Under the pieces are notes generated by a model. It did no database searches and had not been told where the DNA came from. It saw only the letters and a list, made by a program, of their open reading frames with translations. DNA of 64,000 nucleotides from Streptomyces sp. NRRL WC-3618 (GTDB taxonomy: Bacteria; Actinomycetota; Actinomycetes; Streptomycetales; Streptomycetaceae), in the NCBI RefSeq assembly GCF_001280005.1, contig NZ_LGDW01000166.1, positions 1-64,000 of the forward strand. Reading direction: 5' to 3'. The translations under genes were made by a program, and so were the position numbers. Shown piece after piece: positions 8,681-15,588 of this stretch. Positions within the stretch are counted from its first letter, which is position 1. Each line of letters starts with the position of its first letter.

Positions 8681-9457
8681 ATGGATCATGTTGGGGTGCT
8701 CGCACTTTACGACCGGGACATGCGCGAAGGGGCGCAGCCCGACGGGCCGGGCGCCCGGATCGAACGTGTGGGGGGCGTGGTACGCCAGGTCGCGGACGCC
8801 CAGGGGTGGAACGGGGTCGTCTGGTCCGACCTCGACGAGGCGGGGGCCGACGAGGCGATCGCCGAGCAGATCCGCCACTACAGCGCCCTCGGACGTAAGT
8901 TCGAGTGGAAGCTCTACGGTCACGACCTCCCCGTCGACCTCGGGCAACGACTGCGCGCGGCGGGGTTCACGCCCGAACCCGAGGAGACGCTGATGATCGG
9001 CGAGGTCGCCAATCTGACCTTCGAGACCGAGCCGCCGGAGGGCATCCGCCTCGTCCCGGTGACCGACCGGACCGGCGTCGAGCTCGTGGCGGACGTGCAC
9101 GAGAAGGCGTTCGGCACCGACAGCTCCCGGATGCGGCACCAACTGCTGGCCCGGCTCACCGACGACCCGCACACGATCACGGCCGTCGTGGCGCTGGCCG
9201 GCGACGAGCCGGTGAGCGCCGCCCGCATGGAACTCGTACCCGGCACCCGGTTCGCTGGGCTGTGGGGCGGCGGCACCGTCGAGGCCTGGCGCGGAAAGGG
9301 CATCTACCGCGCTCTGGTCGCCCACCGCGCCCGCGACGCGGTGAAGCGCGGCTACCGCTACCTCCAGGTCGACGCCTCCCATCAGAGCAGGCCCATCCTG
9401 GAACGCCTCGGCTTCGAACCGCTCACCACGACGACGCCGTACATCTACCAACCCTGA
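8681..9457 (+). CDS. GNAT family N-acetyltransferase
   Basis: This 258-residue protein has its GNAT domain in the C-terminal half. The acetyl-CoA loop reads GGTVEAWRGKGIYRALVAHRA (motif A, R/QxxGxG/A variant RGKGIY), followed by the beta-alpha segment YRYLQVDASHQSRPILERLGFEPL. The N-terminal 110 residues are a less conserved alpha/beta region typical of longer Streptomyces GNATs. The substrate is unknown. The start at 8681 has GGAG eight bases upstream. The gene is divergent from the frameshifted small gene and convergent with another GNAT gene. Confidence 0.82.
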   Translation: MDHVGVLALYDRDMREGAQPDGPGARIERVGGVVRQVADAQGWNGVVWSDLDEAGADEAIAEQIRHYSALGRKFEWKLYGHDLPVDLGQRLRAAGFTPEPEETLMIGEVANLTFETEPPEGIRLVPVTDRTGVELVADVHEKAFGTDSSRMRHQLLARLTDDPHTITAVVALAGDEPVSAARMELVPGTRFAGLWGGGTVEAWRGKGIYRALVAHRARDAVKRGYRYLQVDASHQSRPILERLGFEPLTTTTPYIYQP

Positions 9458-9511
9458 ACTGCGGCGGTCCGTCCTCACCCACGACGGCCGGAGTGCCGGG
9501 CGCCCTCCGCG

Positions 9512-10423
9512 TCACAGTCCGAGCTGGTACTCCACCGCCCGATGTGTGGGGACGTACCCCAGCTCGTCGTTGATGCCGAGCATCGGCGCGTTGCTGCTCG
9601 CGGTGTCGGTGAGCAGCCCGGTGAGTCCGGCGTGGCGTTCGCGGGCGCGGCGGATCGACTCGGCCTTCATCCAGCGGCCGAGGCCGTGTCCGCGGTGTTC
9701 GGGGAGCACGGCCGTGCCGTAGTGCTGTGCGTCGCCCCGGCCGTCGCCCGGCACCACCAGCTCGGAGAAGCCGACAACCGAACCGTCCGTCATGTCCAGG
9801 GCGGCCACGGTGTACAGCAGGTCGCCGCGCCCCGCGACCGCCGCGGCCGCCGCCAGGACTCGGTCGACGTCCCACACCACCGTGCCGAAGTCGGTGTCCT
9901 CCATAGGCATGTCGTCCATGGCGCGCCGCGAGTCGGCGTAGGAGCGCGCCAGACCGGGCGGCACGGCCCCCTCCCAGGCTGTCAACCGGTAGCCGGGATG
10001 CGGGAGTTCGGCGAGCCGGGTGATCTCCGCGAGGTCCGCTTCGGCCAGCACCAGCCGGGCGTACGTCAGTGCCAGCACCCGGCGAAAACCCCGCTTCGCC
10101 AGGAAGCGGTCGCCGGGGGAGTCCTCCGCCGCCTGCGCCACGACCGACCGCCGTCCGTCACTGCGGGCCGCGGCGACGGCGGCCTCCAGGAGCCGGGTGC
10201 CGACCCCCTGCCGGCGCTCCGCGTGATGGACACAGACCTCCAGCTCGGCGAGATGCTCCTGCCCCTCCCTGGTGAACAGGCGCAGGAAGGCGGAACCGAG
10301 CGGCATACCGTCCGAACCGGCGGCCAGCCAGGCGAGACGGCGGCTCGACGCGCCAGGTTCGGGATCGGTCAGTGCGGTGATGCGCGGGCGCAAGGGGACT
10401 CCGTGACGGTGGGAGAGCCGCAC
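9512..10423 (-). CDS. Tandem-domain GNAT family N-acetyltransferase
   Basis: The 303-residue protein contains two GNAT-like units. Residues about 30-145 include EVCVHHAERRQGVGTRLLEAAVAAARSDG-type motif A and FLAKRGF; residues about 155-300 include VLPEHRGHGLGRWMKAESI and NAPMLGINDELGYVPTHRAVEYQL. The second unit resembles mycothiol-synthase-like tandem GNATs, but nothing ties it to mycothiol synthesis. GTG at 10423 gives the fullest domain but lacks an obvious ribosome-binding site, so the true start may be slightly downstream. Confidence 0.78.
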   Translation of the reverse strand: MRLSHRHGVPLRPRITALTDPEPGASSRRLAWLAAGSDGMPLGSAFLRLFTREGQEHLAELEVCVHHAERRQGVGTRLLEAAVAAARSDGRRSVVAQAAEDSPGDRFLAKRGFRRVLALTYARLVLAEADLAEITRLAELPHPGYRLTAWEGAVPPGLARSYADSRRAMDDMPMEDTDFGTVVWDVDRVLAAAAAVAGRGDLLYTVAALDMTDGSVVGFSELVVPGDGRGDAQHYGTAVLPEHRGHGLGRWMKAESIRRARERHAGLTGLLTDTASSNAPMLGINDELGYVPTHRAVEYQLGL

Positions 10424-10564
10424 CGGACGGTACGGCGGCCGCGTCGCGCCGGAACGACGGCGCGGGCGGTGAACCGCCGAAGCTAACTTCGGTGACCCAC
10501 CGCCCGCAACGGAAATTCGATGTCCCGGAGGCCTGTCAAGCGTGCTGACCCAGGCCTCGGATGC

Positions 10565-10849
10565 TCACCGGCGCCTGCTGTGCGTGCGTCGCGGTGCCTT
10601 TGCCCGGTCCAGCATGGCCACACCGACGGCGGCGAGCCCGATCTGGATGAGCCACTCGACCCAGTCGATGCCGTCCGTGTCGGCCACGTCGAGCCCGGCG
10701 GCGATCGCCGAACCGATGAGCGCGGCCACGATGCCGACGGCGATCGTCCAGAGGATGCCGATGCGCTGGCGCCCCGGGACGACGAGCCGGCCCAGTATGC
10801 CGATGACGGTGCCGATGATGATGGCACCGATAATGCTCGAGATCGTCAT
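10565..10849 (-). CDS. GlsB/YeaQ/YmgE-type small stress-response membrane protein
   Basis: The 94-residue protein has three hydrophobic helices (residues about 3-22, 32-52 and 66-84). The glycine-rich pattern IGAIIIGTVIGILGRLVVPG is the signature of the transglycosylase-associated (GlsB/YeaQ/YmgE) family of small inner-membrane proteins linked to general stress. A basic tail (KAPRRTHSRRR) would sit in the cytoplasm. No biochemical activity is established for the family. The next leftward gene, about 125 bp upstream, also encodes a small membrane protein but is separated from it by a terminator-like hairpin. Confidence 0.85.
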   Translation of the reverse strand: MTISSIIGAIIIGTVIGILGRLVVPGRQRIGILWTIAVGIVAALIGSAIAAGLDVADTDGIDWVEWLIQIGLAAVGVAMLDRAKAPRRTHSRRR

Positions 10850-10929
10850 TTCCGCCCCTCTTGCCGGTGTTTGCCTATGTCCTCCTTGTGCCCGCTGTGG
10901 CCCGGGACAGTCCGCCGCACCCAGGAGTG

Positions 10930-10956
10930 GGTCCGGTCCCCTCCAAGGACCGGACC
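10930..10956 (-). terminator. Hairpin terminator after the SPW-repeat gene
   Basis: GGTCCGGTCC (10930-10939) and its exact complement (10947-10956) form a 10-bp stem with a 7-nt loop, 18 nt past the stop of the leftward SPW gene. It should separate that gene from the GlsB-like gene. Confidence 0.6.
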
Positions 10957-10974
10957 GCTTCCCTCTGCATCCGG

Positions 10975-11415
10975 CTACATCCGGTGATTTGCTCGCGCTG
11001 TCGCGCCCGCGCTGACCAGCCCCAGGAGCAGGGCCAGGGCGCCGATGATGATGTTGTTCAGCACGACACCCACGTCAGGGCTGTCGCCGACGATCCACGG
11101 CGAGACGATCATCCAGACGCCCATCGCGCACAGGGCTCCGCTGAGGCCGTACATGCGTTCCGGAGTGTTGGTGAACCCGAGGGCCAGCACGCCGATCGCG
11201 ATGCCCATGATCAGATTGTGCGTCACGAGCGGAGGCTGGCTTGTCGTGTAGTGGAGGATCCAGGGGGATGCCGCGCAGTACAGACCGACGAGGAACACCG
11301 GTCCGTCCACGAGCGCCACATCGCGACCGCCGAGCATACGGGCGTACCGTGCCCGCATCTCGGATACATCAGGGTGGCTGTGTATGTCACCGCTGGTGTG
11401 CGAGACATTGGCCAT
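10975..11415 (-). CDS. SPW-repeat family membrane protein
   Basis: The 146-residue protein has four hydrophobic helices and two SPW-type signatures, AASPWILHY (about residue 50) and IVSPWIVGD (about 108), the hallmark of the SPW-repeat family. The N-terminus is hydrophilic (SHTSGDIHSHPDVSEMRARYARMLGGRDVAL). Function is unknown; such genes often accompany general-stress genes in Streptomyces. The start at 11415 is chosen over 11481 because AAGGAG lies seven bases before it. The upstream region to 11520 is AT-rich, with no clear sigma consensus that I can defend. Confidence 0.82.
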   Translation of the reverse strand: MANVSHTSGDIHSHPDVSEMRARYARMLGGRDVALVDGPVFLVGLYCAASPWILHYTTSQPPLVTHNLIMGIAIGVLALGFTNTPERMYGLSGALCAMGVWMIVSPWIVGDSPDVGVVLNNIIIGALALLLGLVSAGATARANHRM

Positions 11416-11625
11416 GACTCGTCTCCTTCGGCTGTGCAGGCCTGACCGCGTCTGATGCGGTCTGCGGTTTATGCCGCTCACCTATAGTGTGCTCTTATTT
11501 TTCCCTTATGTGCAGTCCGGTGATGCCGGGTGATCGGCTCGGCACGGTGCGTTCCGGCGGCCGGGTCGTCGTCACTCTCCGGGCCGGTACCAGGGGTCCG
11601 GGATGCGAGATCGCGCGGGTATTCC

Positions 11626-11655
11626 TTGACTGTCGTCTTCGGCGGCTGTCACGAT
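11626..11655 (+). promoter_or_regulatory. Candidate promoter producing a leaderless transcript of the leader peptide
   Basis: TTGACT (11626-11631) and CACGAT (11650-11655) are separated by 18 bp, a reasonable sigma-HrdB-type pair. Transcription would begin about seven bases later, at 11662-11663, which is the ATG of the leader peptide. This fits the absence of a ribosome-binding site in front of that ATG. Confidence 0.45.
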
Positions 11656-11662
11656 CGACGAC

Positions 11663-11746
11663 ATGAAGATGCGACTGGACCTCACGCGGCGACGACACGT
11701 CGACCTCGCGCGCGTCTCCAGTGCCTCCTGTCGCCCCGCGGCCTGA
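11663..11746 (+). CDS. Leader peptide of the sulfur-acquisition (ssu) genes
   Basis: A 27-codon ORF reads MKMRLDLTRRRHVDLARVSS followed by ASCRPAA and a stop. It matches the short RRRHVDLxRVSSxxC-type peptides I remember being annotated as putative leader peptides before sulfur-metabolism genes of Streptomyces. No Shine-Dalgarno sequence precedes it, and a -35/-10 pair places the transcript start on the ATG. It ends 265 bp before ssuE, and the gap contains a strong hairpin. I infer that ribosome stalling at the Cys codon (residue 23) during cysteine shortage controls downstream expression, by analogy with cysteine-responsive leader ORFs of mycobacteria. An ATG two codons in (11669) is an alternative start. 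Confidence 0.75.
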   Translation: MKMRLDLTRRRHVDLARVSSASCRPAA

Positions 11747-11800
11747 TCCCCGTCCTGATCCGCCGCGCACCGCACATTTGCGTAACTGCCTGAGCCTGCC

Positions 11801-11816
11801 CCGGAGTTCACTCCGG
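11801..11816 (+). promoter_or_regulatory. Small hairpin after the leader peptide
   Basis: CCGGAG (11801-11806), a TTCA tetraloop and CTCCGG (11811-11816) form a 6-bp stem, 54 nt past the leader stop codon. It may take part in an alternative fold with the larger hairpin downstream. Confidence 0.35.
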
Positions 11817-11847
11817 ACGGGACTCGGCGTGCCCGAGAACGCATTCC

Positions 11848-11883
11848 GCGACACGAGTTCCGCATGCCCGCGGAACGTGTCGC
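11848..11883 (+). promoter_or_regulatory. Attenuator-like hairpin between leader peptide and ssuE
   Basis: GCGACACG-AG-TTCCGC (11848-11863) pairs with GCGGAACGTGTCGC (11870-11883): 14 base pairs, one 2-nt bulge and a 6-nt loop. It lies about 100 nt after the leader stop and 128 nt before ssuE. There is no T run, so Rho-dependent attenuation or structural masking are both possible. Confidence 0.5.
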
Positions 11884-12011
11884 CGTGGTCCGTGGTGGTC
11901 AGCGCCTGACGTCCGTCCCGTTCGCCGACCGGCGTTCTGGACCTCCCGCGCACCCGGGGCGCCCGCCGAGCACAGCGGCCGGCCCCCGGAAAGCTTCAGA
12001 AGGAAGTTCCC

Positions 12012-12566
12012 ATGGCCACCGTCCTGTCCGTCTCCGGCAGTCCCTCCGTCTCCTCCCGCACCGGAAAGCTCCTGCGTCACCTGGACGCCCGTCTGGCCGC
12101 CCAGGGGCACGAGGTGATCCCGCTCGACGTACGCACCATCCCCGCCGAGGCCCTCCTCGGGGCCGACTTCAGGCATCCGGCGATCGTCGAGGCCATCGAA
12201 CTGTTCGCGCGCGCCGACGGTGTCGTGGTGGGCACCCCGGTCTACAAGGCGTCCTACTCCGGTGTCCTCAAGGCGCTCCTCGACCTGCTCCCGCAGTACG
12301 CGCTCGCCGGCAAGACCGTGCTGCCGCTCGCCACGGGCGGCAGCACCGCGCACGTCCTGGCCATCGACTACGCGCTGCGCCCGGTCCTCACCTCCATGGG
12401 CGCCGCGCACATCGTCCAGGGCTGGTTCACCCTCGACACGGACATCACCGCGCACGAGGACGGCACCGTCTCCGTCGCCCCGGCCACCGCCGAGGCGCTC
12501 ACCCAGGTCCTCGGCCAGTTCTCGGCGGCGCTCGGTCGCCCGCCGCTCCTCGCCGTAGCGGTCTGA
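12012..12566 (+). CDS. ssuE: NADPH-dependent FMN reductase, SsuE type
   Basis: The 184-residue flavodoxin-fold protein opens with the FMN phosphate-binding motif SGSPSVSSRTGKLL and contains VGTPVYKASYSGVLKALLDLLP, the characteristic SsuE signature, then LPLATGGSTAHVLAIDYALRPVL. SsuE supplies FMNH2 to the alkanesulfonate monooxygenase SsuD so that sulfite is released from sulfonates under sulfur limitation. It is a soluble cytoplasmic enzyme. AAGGAAG lies just upstream of the ATG. ssuD follows 108 bp later on the same strand, and a leader peptide lies upstream. No ssuABC transporter genes are adjacent in this window, so uptake must be encoded elsewhere. Confidence 0.9.
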   Translation: MATVLSVSGSPSVSSRTGKLLRHLDARLAAQGHEVIPLDVRTIPAEALLGADFRHPAIVEAIELFARADGVVVGTPVYKASYSGVLKALLDLLPQYALAGKTVLPLATGGSTAHVLAIDYALRPVLTSMGAAHIVQGWFTLDTDITAHEDGTVSVAPATAEALTQVLGQFSAALGRPPLLAVAV

Positions 12567-12674
12567 CCCGCAGCGCCCCACAACGCCCCTCAACTCGCGC
12601 AACTCGCGCAACTCGAACCGGCATTGGAGCGACGCCCGCCCCCGCCGGGCTGCCTTCCCGATCGGAGCTCTTCC

Positions 12675-13823
12675 GTGTCCCTCACCTTCCACTGGTTCCT
12701 CCCCACCAACGGCGACAGCCGCGATGTCGTCGGCGGCGGCCACGGCACCCCCGCGACCGCCTTCGGGCAGAACCGGCCGCCGACGGTCGCCTATCTGAGC
12801 CAGATCGCCCGCGCCGCCGAGGATTTGGGCTTCGTCGGCGCGCTCACCCCCACCGGCGCCTGGTGCGAGGACGCCTGGCTGACCACCGCCATGGTCAGCC
12901 AGCACACCGAGCGCCTGAAGTTCCTGGTCGCCTTCCGCCCCGGATCCGTCTCCCCGACCCTCGCCGCGCAGATGGCGTCCACCTTCCAGCGCCAGAGCGG
13001 CGGACGGCTCCTCCTCAATGTCGTCACGGGCGGTGAGAGCCACGAACAGAAGGCCTACGGCGACTTCCTCGACAAGGACGCCCGGTACCGTCGTACGGGC
13101 GAATTCCTCCAAATCGTACGGGAGTTGTGGGAGGGCAAGACGGTCGACCTGACCGGCGAGCATCTCCGGGTCGAGGACGCCCAGTTGGCCCGAGTGCCCG
13201 ATCCGGTGCCCGAGGTGTACTTCGGGGGCTCCTCGCCCATCGCCGGCGAGATCGCCGCCCGGCACGCCGACGTCTACCTCACATGGGGTGAACCACCGGC
13301 CCAGGTCGCCGAGAAGATCGCCTGGGTCAGGGGACTGGCCGCCAAGCAGGGGCGCACCCTGCGGTTCGGCATCCGGCTGCACGTCATCACCCGAGACACG
13401 GCCGAGGCGGCCTGGGCGGAGGCGGACCGGATCCTCGCCGGCTTCGACCCGGCGACCGTACGGGACATCCAGGCGGGGCTCGCCCGCAGCGAGTCGGAAG
13501 GGCAGCGCCGGATGCTCGCCCTGCACGGCGGCGGTAACCGGGACGGGCTGGAGATCCATCCCAACCTGTGGGCCGGCATCGGTCTGGTGCGCGGCGGTGC
13601 GGGGACCGCCTTCGTGGGCAGCCACGACGAGGTCGCCGACCGTATCGCCGAGTACCACGCCCTGGGCATCGACGAGTTCGTCCTCTCCGGGTATCCGCAC
13701 CTGGAGGAGGCGTACTGGTTCGGCGAGGGGGTGTTGCCTCGGCTGGCGGCGCGGGGGGTGTGGCGGCATCCGCTCGCCGGGGCGGGTGCGGCGCAGGCCG
13801 CGCAGGTGCCTTTTGGCGGGTAG
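12675..13823 (+). CDS. ssuD: FMNH2-dependent alkanesulfonate monooxygenase
   Basis: The 382-residue luciferase-like protein tracks E. coli SsuD closely: FHWFLPTNGD at the N-terminus, LTPTGAWCEDAWL with the conserved active-site Cys, RLKFLVAFRPG, YLTWGEPP, RFGIRLHVITR (conserved Arg and His of the sulfonate site), NLWAGIGLVRGGAGTAFVG and LSGYPHLEEAYWFGE. It cleaves alkanesulfonates to aldehyde and sulfite using FMNH2 from SsuE. The GTG at 12675 is chosen because GGAG lies seven bases upstream and the family sequence begins there. It shares direction with ssuE and ends before a strong bidirectional hairpin. Confidence 0.92.
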   Translation: MSLTFHWFLPTNGDSRDVVGGGHGTPATAFGQNRPPTVAYLSQIARAAEDLGFVGALTPTGAWCEDAWLTTAMVSQHTERLKFLVAFRPGSVSPTLAAQMASTFQRQSGGRLLLNVVTGGESHEQKAYGDFLDKDARYRRTGEFLQIVRELWEGKTVDLTGEHLRVEDAQLARVPDPVPEVYFGGSSPIAGEIAARHADVYLTWGEPPAQVAEKIAWVRGLAAKQGRTLRFGIRLHVITRDTAEAAWAEADRILAGFDPATVRDIQAGLARSESEGQRRMLALHGGGNRDGLEIHPNLWAGIGLVRGGAGTAFVGSHDEVADRIAEYHALGIDEFVLSGYPHLEEAYWFGEGVLPRLAARGVWRHPLAGAGAAQAAQVPFGG

Positions 13824-13871
13824 GCGGTTCTTTGCCTGCCGGTCCGGTGGGGGCTTGTCGCGCAGCCCCCC

Positions 13872-13912
13872 GCGCCCCTGGAAGGTGCGCTGTCGCGCCC
13901 TTCCAGGGGCGC
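13872..13912. terminator. Bidirectional terminator between ssuD and the acyl-CoA dehydrogenase-like gene
   Basis: GCGCCCCTGGAAGG (13872-13885) and its exact complement (13899-13912) form a 14-bp stem with a 13-nt loop, and flanking CAGCCCC/GGCTG can extend it. It lies between convergent genes. The GCGCCCCTGG-type element is a repeat form common in Streptomyces intergenic regions. Confidence 0.7.
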
Positions 13913-13937
13913 GGTGGCTGGGGCCCTGACGCGTGGA

Positions 13938-15008
13938 TCATCTCGGCGTCGGCGGGGCCTGGTCGGCCAGTGAGGTGAGGTGTGCCTCGCGTACGTCCGA
14001 CGTCTGGCCCTGCACCAGCAGGAACAGGCCCTCGCGCGCCAGCCGTTGGGCCGGGCTGTTCAGGTCCAGTGACCGGCCGCCCCCGGCGACGATCGCCGCC
14101 GTCGTCGCCGTACGCATCAGGTCGTACGCCCGGGTCTTCAGCGCCAGCCGGTCCGCCAGGTGCTCCTGTGGCTGACGGTGGTCCGTGAGGGCGTACGCGG
14201 TGCGGCGCACGGAGTCGAGTCGGGTGCGCAGTGAGCGCGCGGTCGGCGCGGCGTCCGGGTGGGCGGCGAGGAGGTCGAGGGCCGCGTACGCCACCCCGAA
14301 CACGGCCGGGTTCGTGTTGGCGGCCCGGGCCCGGTCGGCCAGGGCGAACTTCTCCCGCGGGGTACGCAGTACGACCGACTCCTCCGGCAGCCGCAGGCCG
14401 TTCAGCTCCAGGGACACCGTACGGGCGGCCGTCAGCGCCGCCAGCCGCATGGGCGGCGAGGCCCGCAGTCCCGGCTGCTCGCGGGCGTCGGCGAAGGCGA
14501 ACACCACCTCGTCCGTGTCGGACAGTCCCGCGAGCAGCATGACGTCGTTCAGCCCCCAGCCCGTGTACCAGGGCACCGTCCCGTCGAAGCGCCAGCCGCC
14601 GCGCTCGTATGTGGCCCCCACCGGGACGCGAGGAAAGGAACGTACGTGCGCGTAGGCGATCCCGGACAGCAGCGCGCCCGTCGACAGTGGGCCCAACAGG
14701 CGCTCCCGTACCGGGAACTGGGACTCTGCCAGGAGTTTCACCGGGGTGTGGTGCTGGGTCTGGACGAACCAGGTCGAGCAGCAGGCCCCGGCGAGGATCT
14801 CGGCGACCTCCCGGGCCACGGACGCGGGCGCGCCCGCACCCCCGTACTCCCTCGGCGCGCTCACTCCGAGCAGCCCCGACCGCTTGACGGCCTCGATGCT
14901 GGTCGCGGGCACGCCCTCCTGGTCGACCCGGCCGGCCTGCGGGGCAAGGACGTCGGCGGCGAGCCGACGGGCGACGGTGACGAGCGGATGCGGGGGGATG
15001 ACGGTCAT
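13938..15008 (-). CDS. Acyl-CoA dehydrogenase-like flavoprotein (possible sulfur-acquisition monooxygenase)
   Basis: The 356-residue protein has the acyl-CoA dehydrogenase fold: N-terminal helices with GLLGVSAPREYGGAGAP, the middle beta domain GWRFDGTVPWYTGWGLNDVMLL, and a C-terminal four-helix bundle. The canonical catalytic Glu region of true dehydrogenases is not evident. That places it nearer the DszC/SfnB-type flavin monooxygenases used on sulfur compounds. This reading is supported mainly by its position convergent with ssuED. It is divergent from the YCII gene. A degenerate acyl-CoA dehydrogenase of other function is possible. Confidence 0.65.
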   Translation of the reverse strand: MTVIPPHPLVTVARRLAADVLAPQAGRVDQEGVPATSIEAVKRSGLLGVSAPREYGGAGAPASVAREVAEILAGACCSTWFVQTQHHTPVKLLAESQFPVRERLLGPLSTGALLSGIAYAHVRSFPRVPVGATYERGGWRFDGTVPWYTGWGLNDVMLLAGLSDTDEVVFAFADAREQPGLRASPPMRLAALTAARTVSLELNGLRLPEESVVLRTPREKFALADRARAANTNPAVFGVAYAALDLLAAHPDAAPTARSLRTRLDSVRRTAYALTDHRQPQEHLADRLALKTRAYDLMRTATTAAIVAGGGRSLDLNSPAQRLAREGLFLLVQGQTSDVREAHLTSLADQAPPTPR

Positions 15009-15105
15009 GAACAGGATTGTCCCGGTGCCACGGTGCGTTGCGCCTCCGCGAAACTGCTCCCTTCGTGTAGGAGAGGGTCAGAGCCGTGATGCCCAGGAGG
15101 ACGCG

Positions 15106-15459
15106 ATGAAGTACTACCTGCTCAGCGCGATGAAGCCGGTCGGCGAACCGTCCGTGCCCGCGACCATGGTGGAGATCAACCGCAGACTGAGCGTCTTCCA
15201 CGACGAGTTGCGCGAGGCGGGGGCCTGGGTCTTCGCGGGCGGACTCCACCGCCCCGACGCGGCGACCGTGGTGCGGCCCCTGGGCGACGAGGTCGAGATC
15301 ATCGAGGGGCCCTACGCCGAGCACAAGGAGTTCCTCGGCGGGATCTGCCTCCTCATGGCATCCGACCTCGACTCCGCGCTGGAGTGGGGGCGCAAGGCGG
15401 CACTGGCGACGACCCTGCCGGTCGAGGTCCGCCCCTTCCTGGGCGAGGTGGACGACTGA
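15106..15459 (+). CDS. YCII-related (DGPF-type) protein
   Basis: The 117-residue protein has the YCII/DGPF dimeric alpha+beta barrel pattern: MKYYLLSAMKPVG, then VFAGGLHRPDAATVVRP and the conserved EIIEGPYAEHKEFLGGICLLMASDLDSALEW segment, where the usual DGPFxExKE reads EGPYAEHKE. Family members are small cytoplasmic proteins, often near ECF sigma factors, with no firm activity. AGGAGG five bases before the ATG fixes the start at 15106 although the frame is open further upstream. No ECF sigma gene is adjacent. Confidence 0.85.
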   Translation: MKYYLLSAMKPVGEPSVPATMVEINRRLSVFHDELREAGAWVFAGGLHRPDAATVVRPLGDEVEIIEGPYAEHKEFLGGICLLMASDLDSALEWGRKAALATTLPVEVRPFLGEVDD

Positions 15460-15588
15460 GGGGGGACTGTCATATCCATGTATGGGGAATATATTTTGCC
15501 GCGTGAAAGGTTGACATACGTGTCGGGTACGTCGAGCCGGCCTTCCGCGCCCGAGACCACCGCACCAGAGCACCGTGAGCGAGGCACC

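Noticed and set aside
11499..11510. TTTTCCCTTATG shared with the csbD-like upstream region (about 63599-63610)
   Set aside because: The 12-mer is identical, but at 11.5 kb it lies on the strand opposite to the SPW gene it would serve and is far from the leader peptide promoter; a chance match in AT-rich DNA is likelier.
11864..13036. A 390-codon plus-strand frame overlapping ssuE
   Set aside because: It overlaps ssuE and the start of ssuD in another frame, has Arg/Pro shadow composition, and its ATG lies in the hairpin loop.
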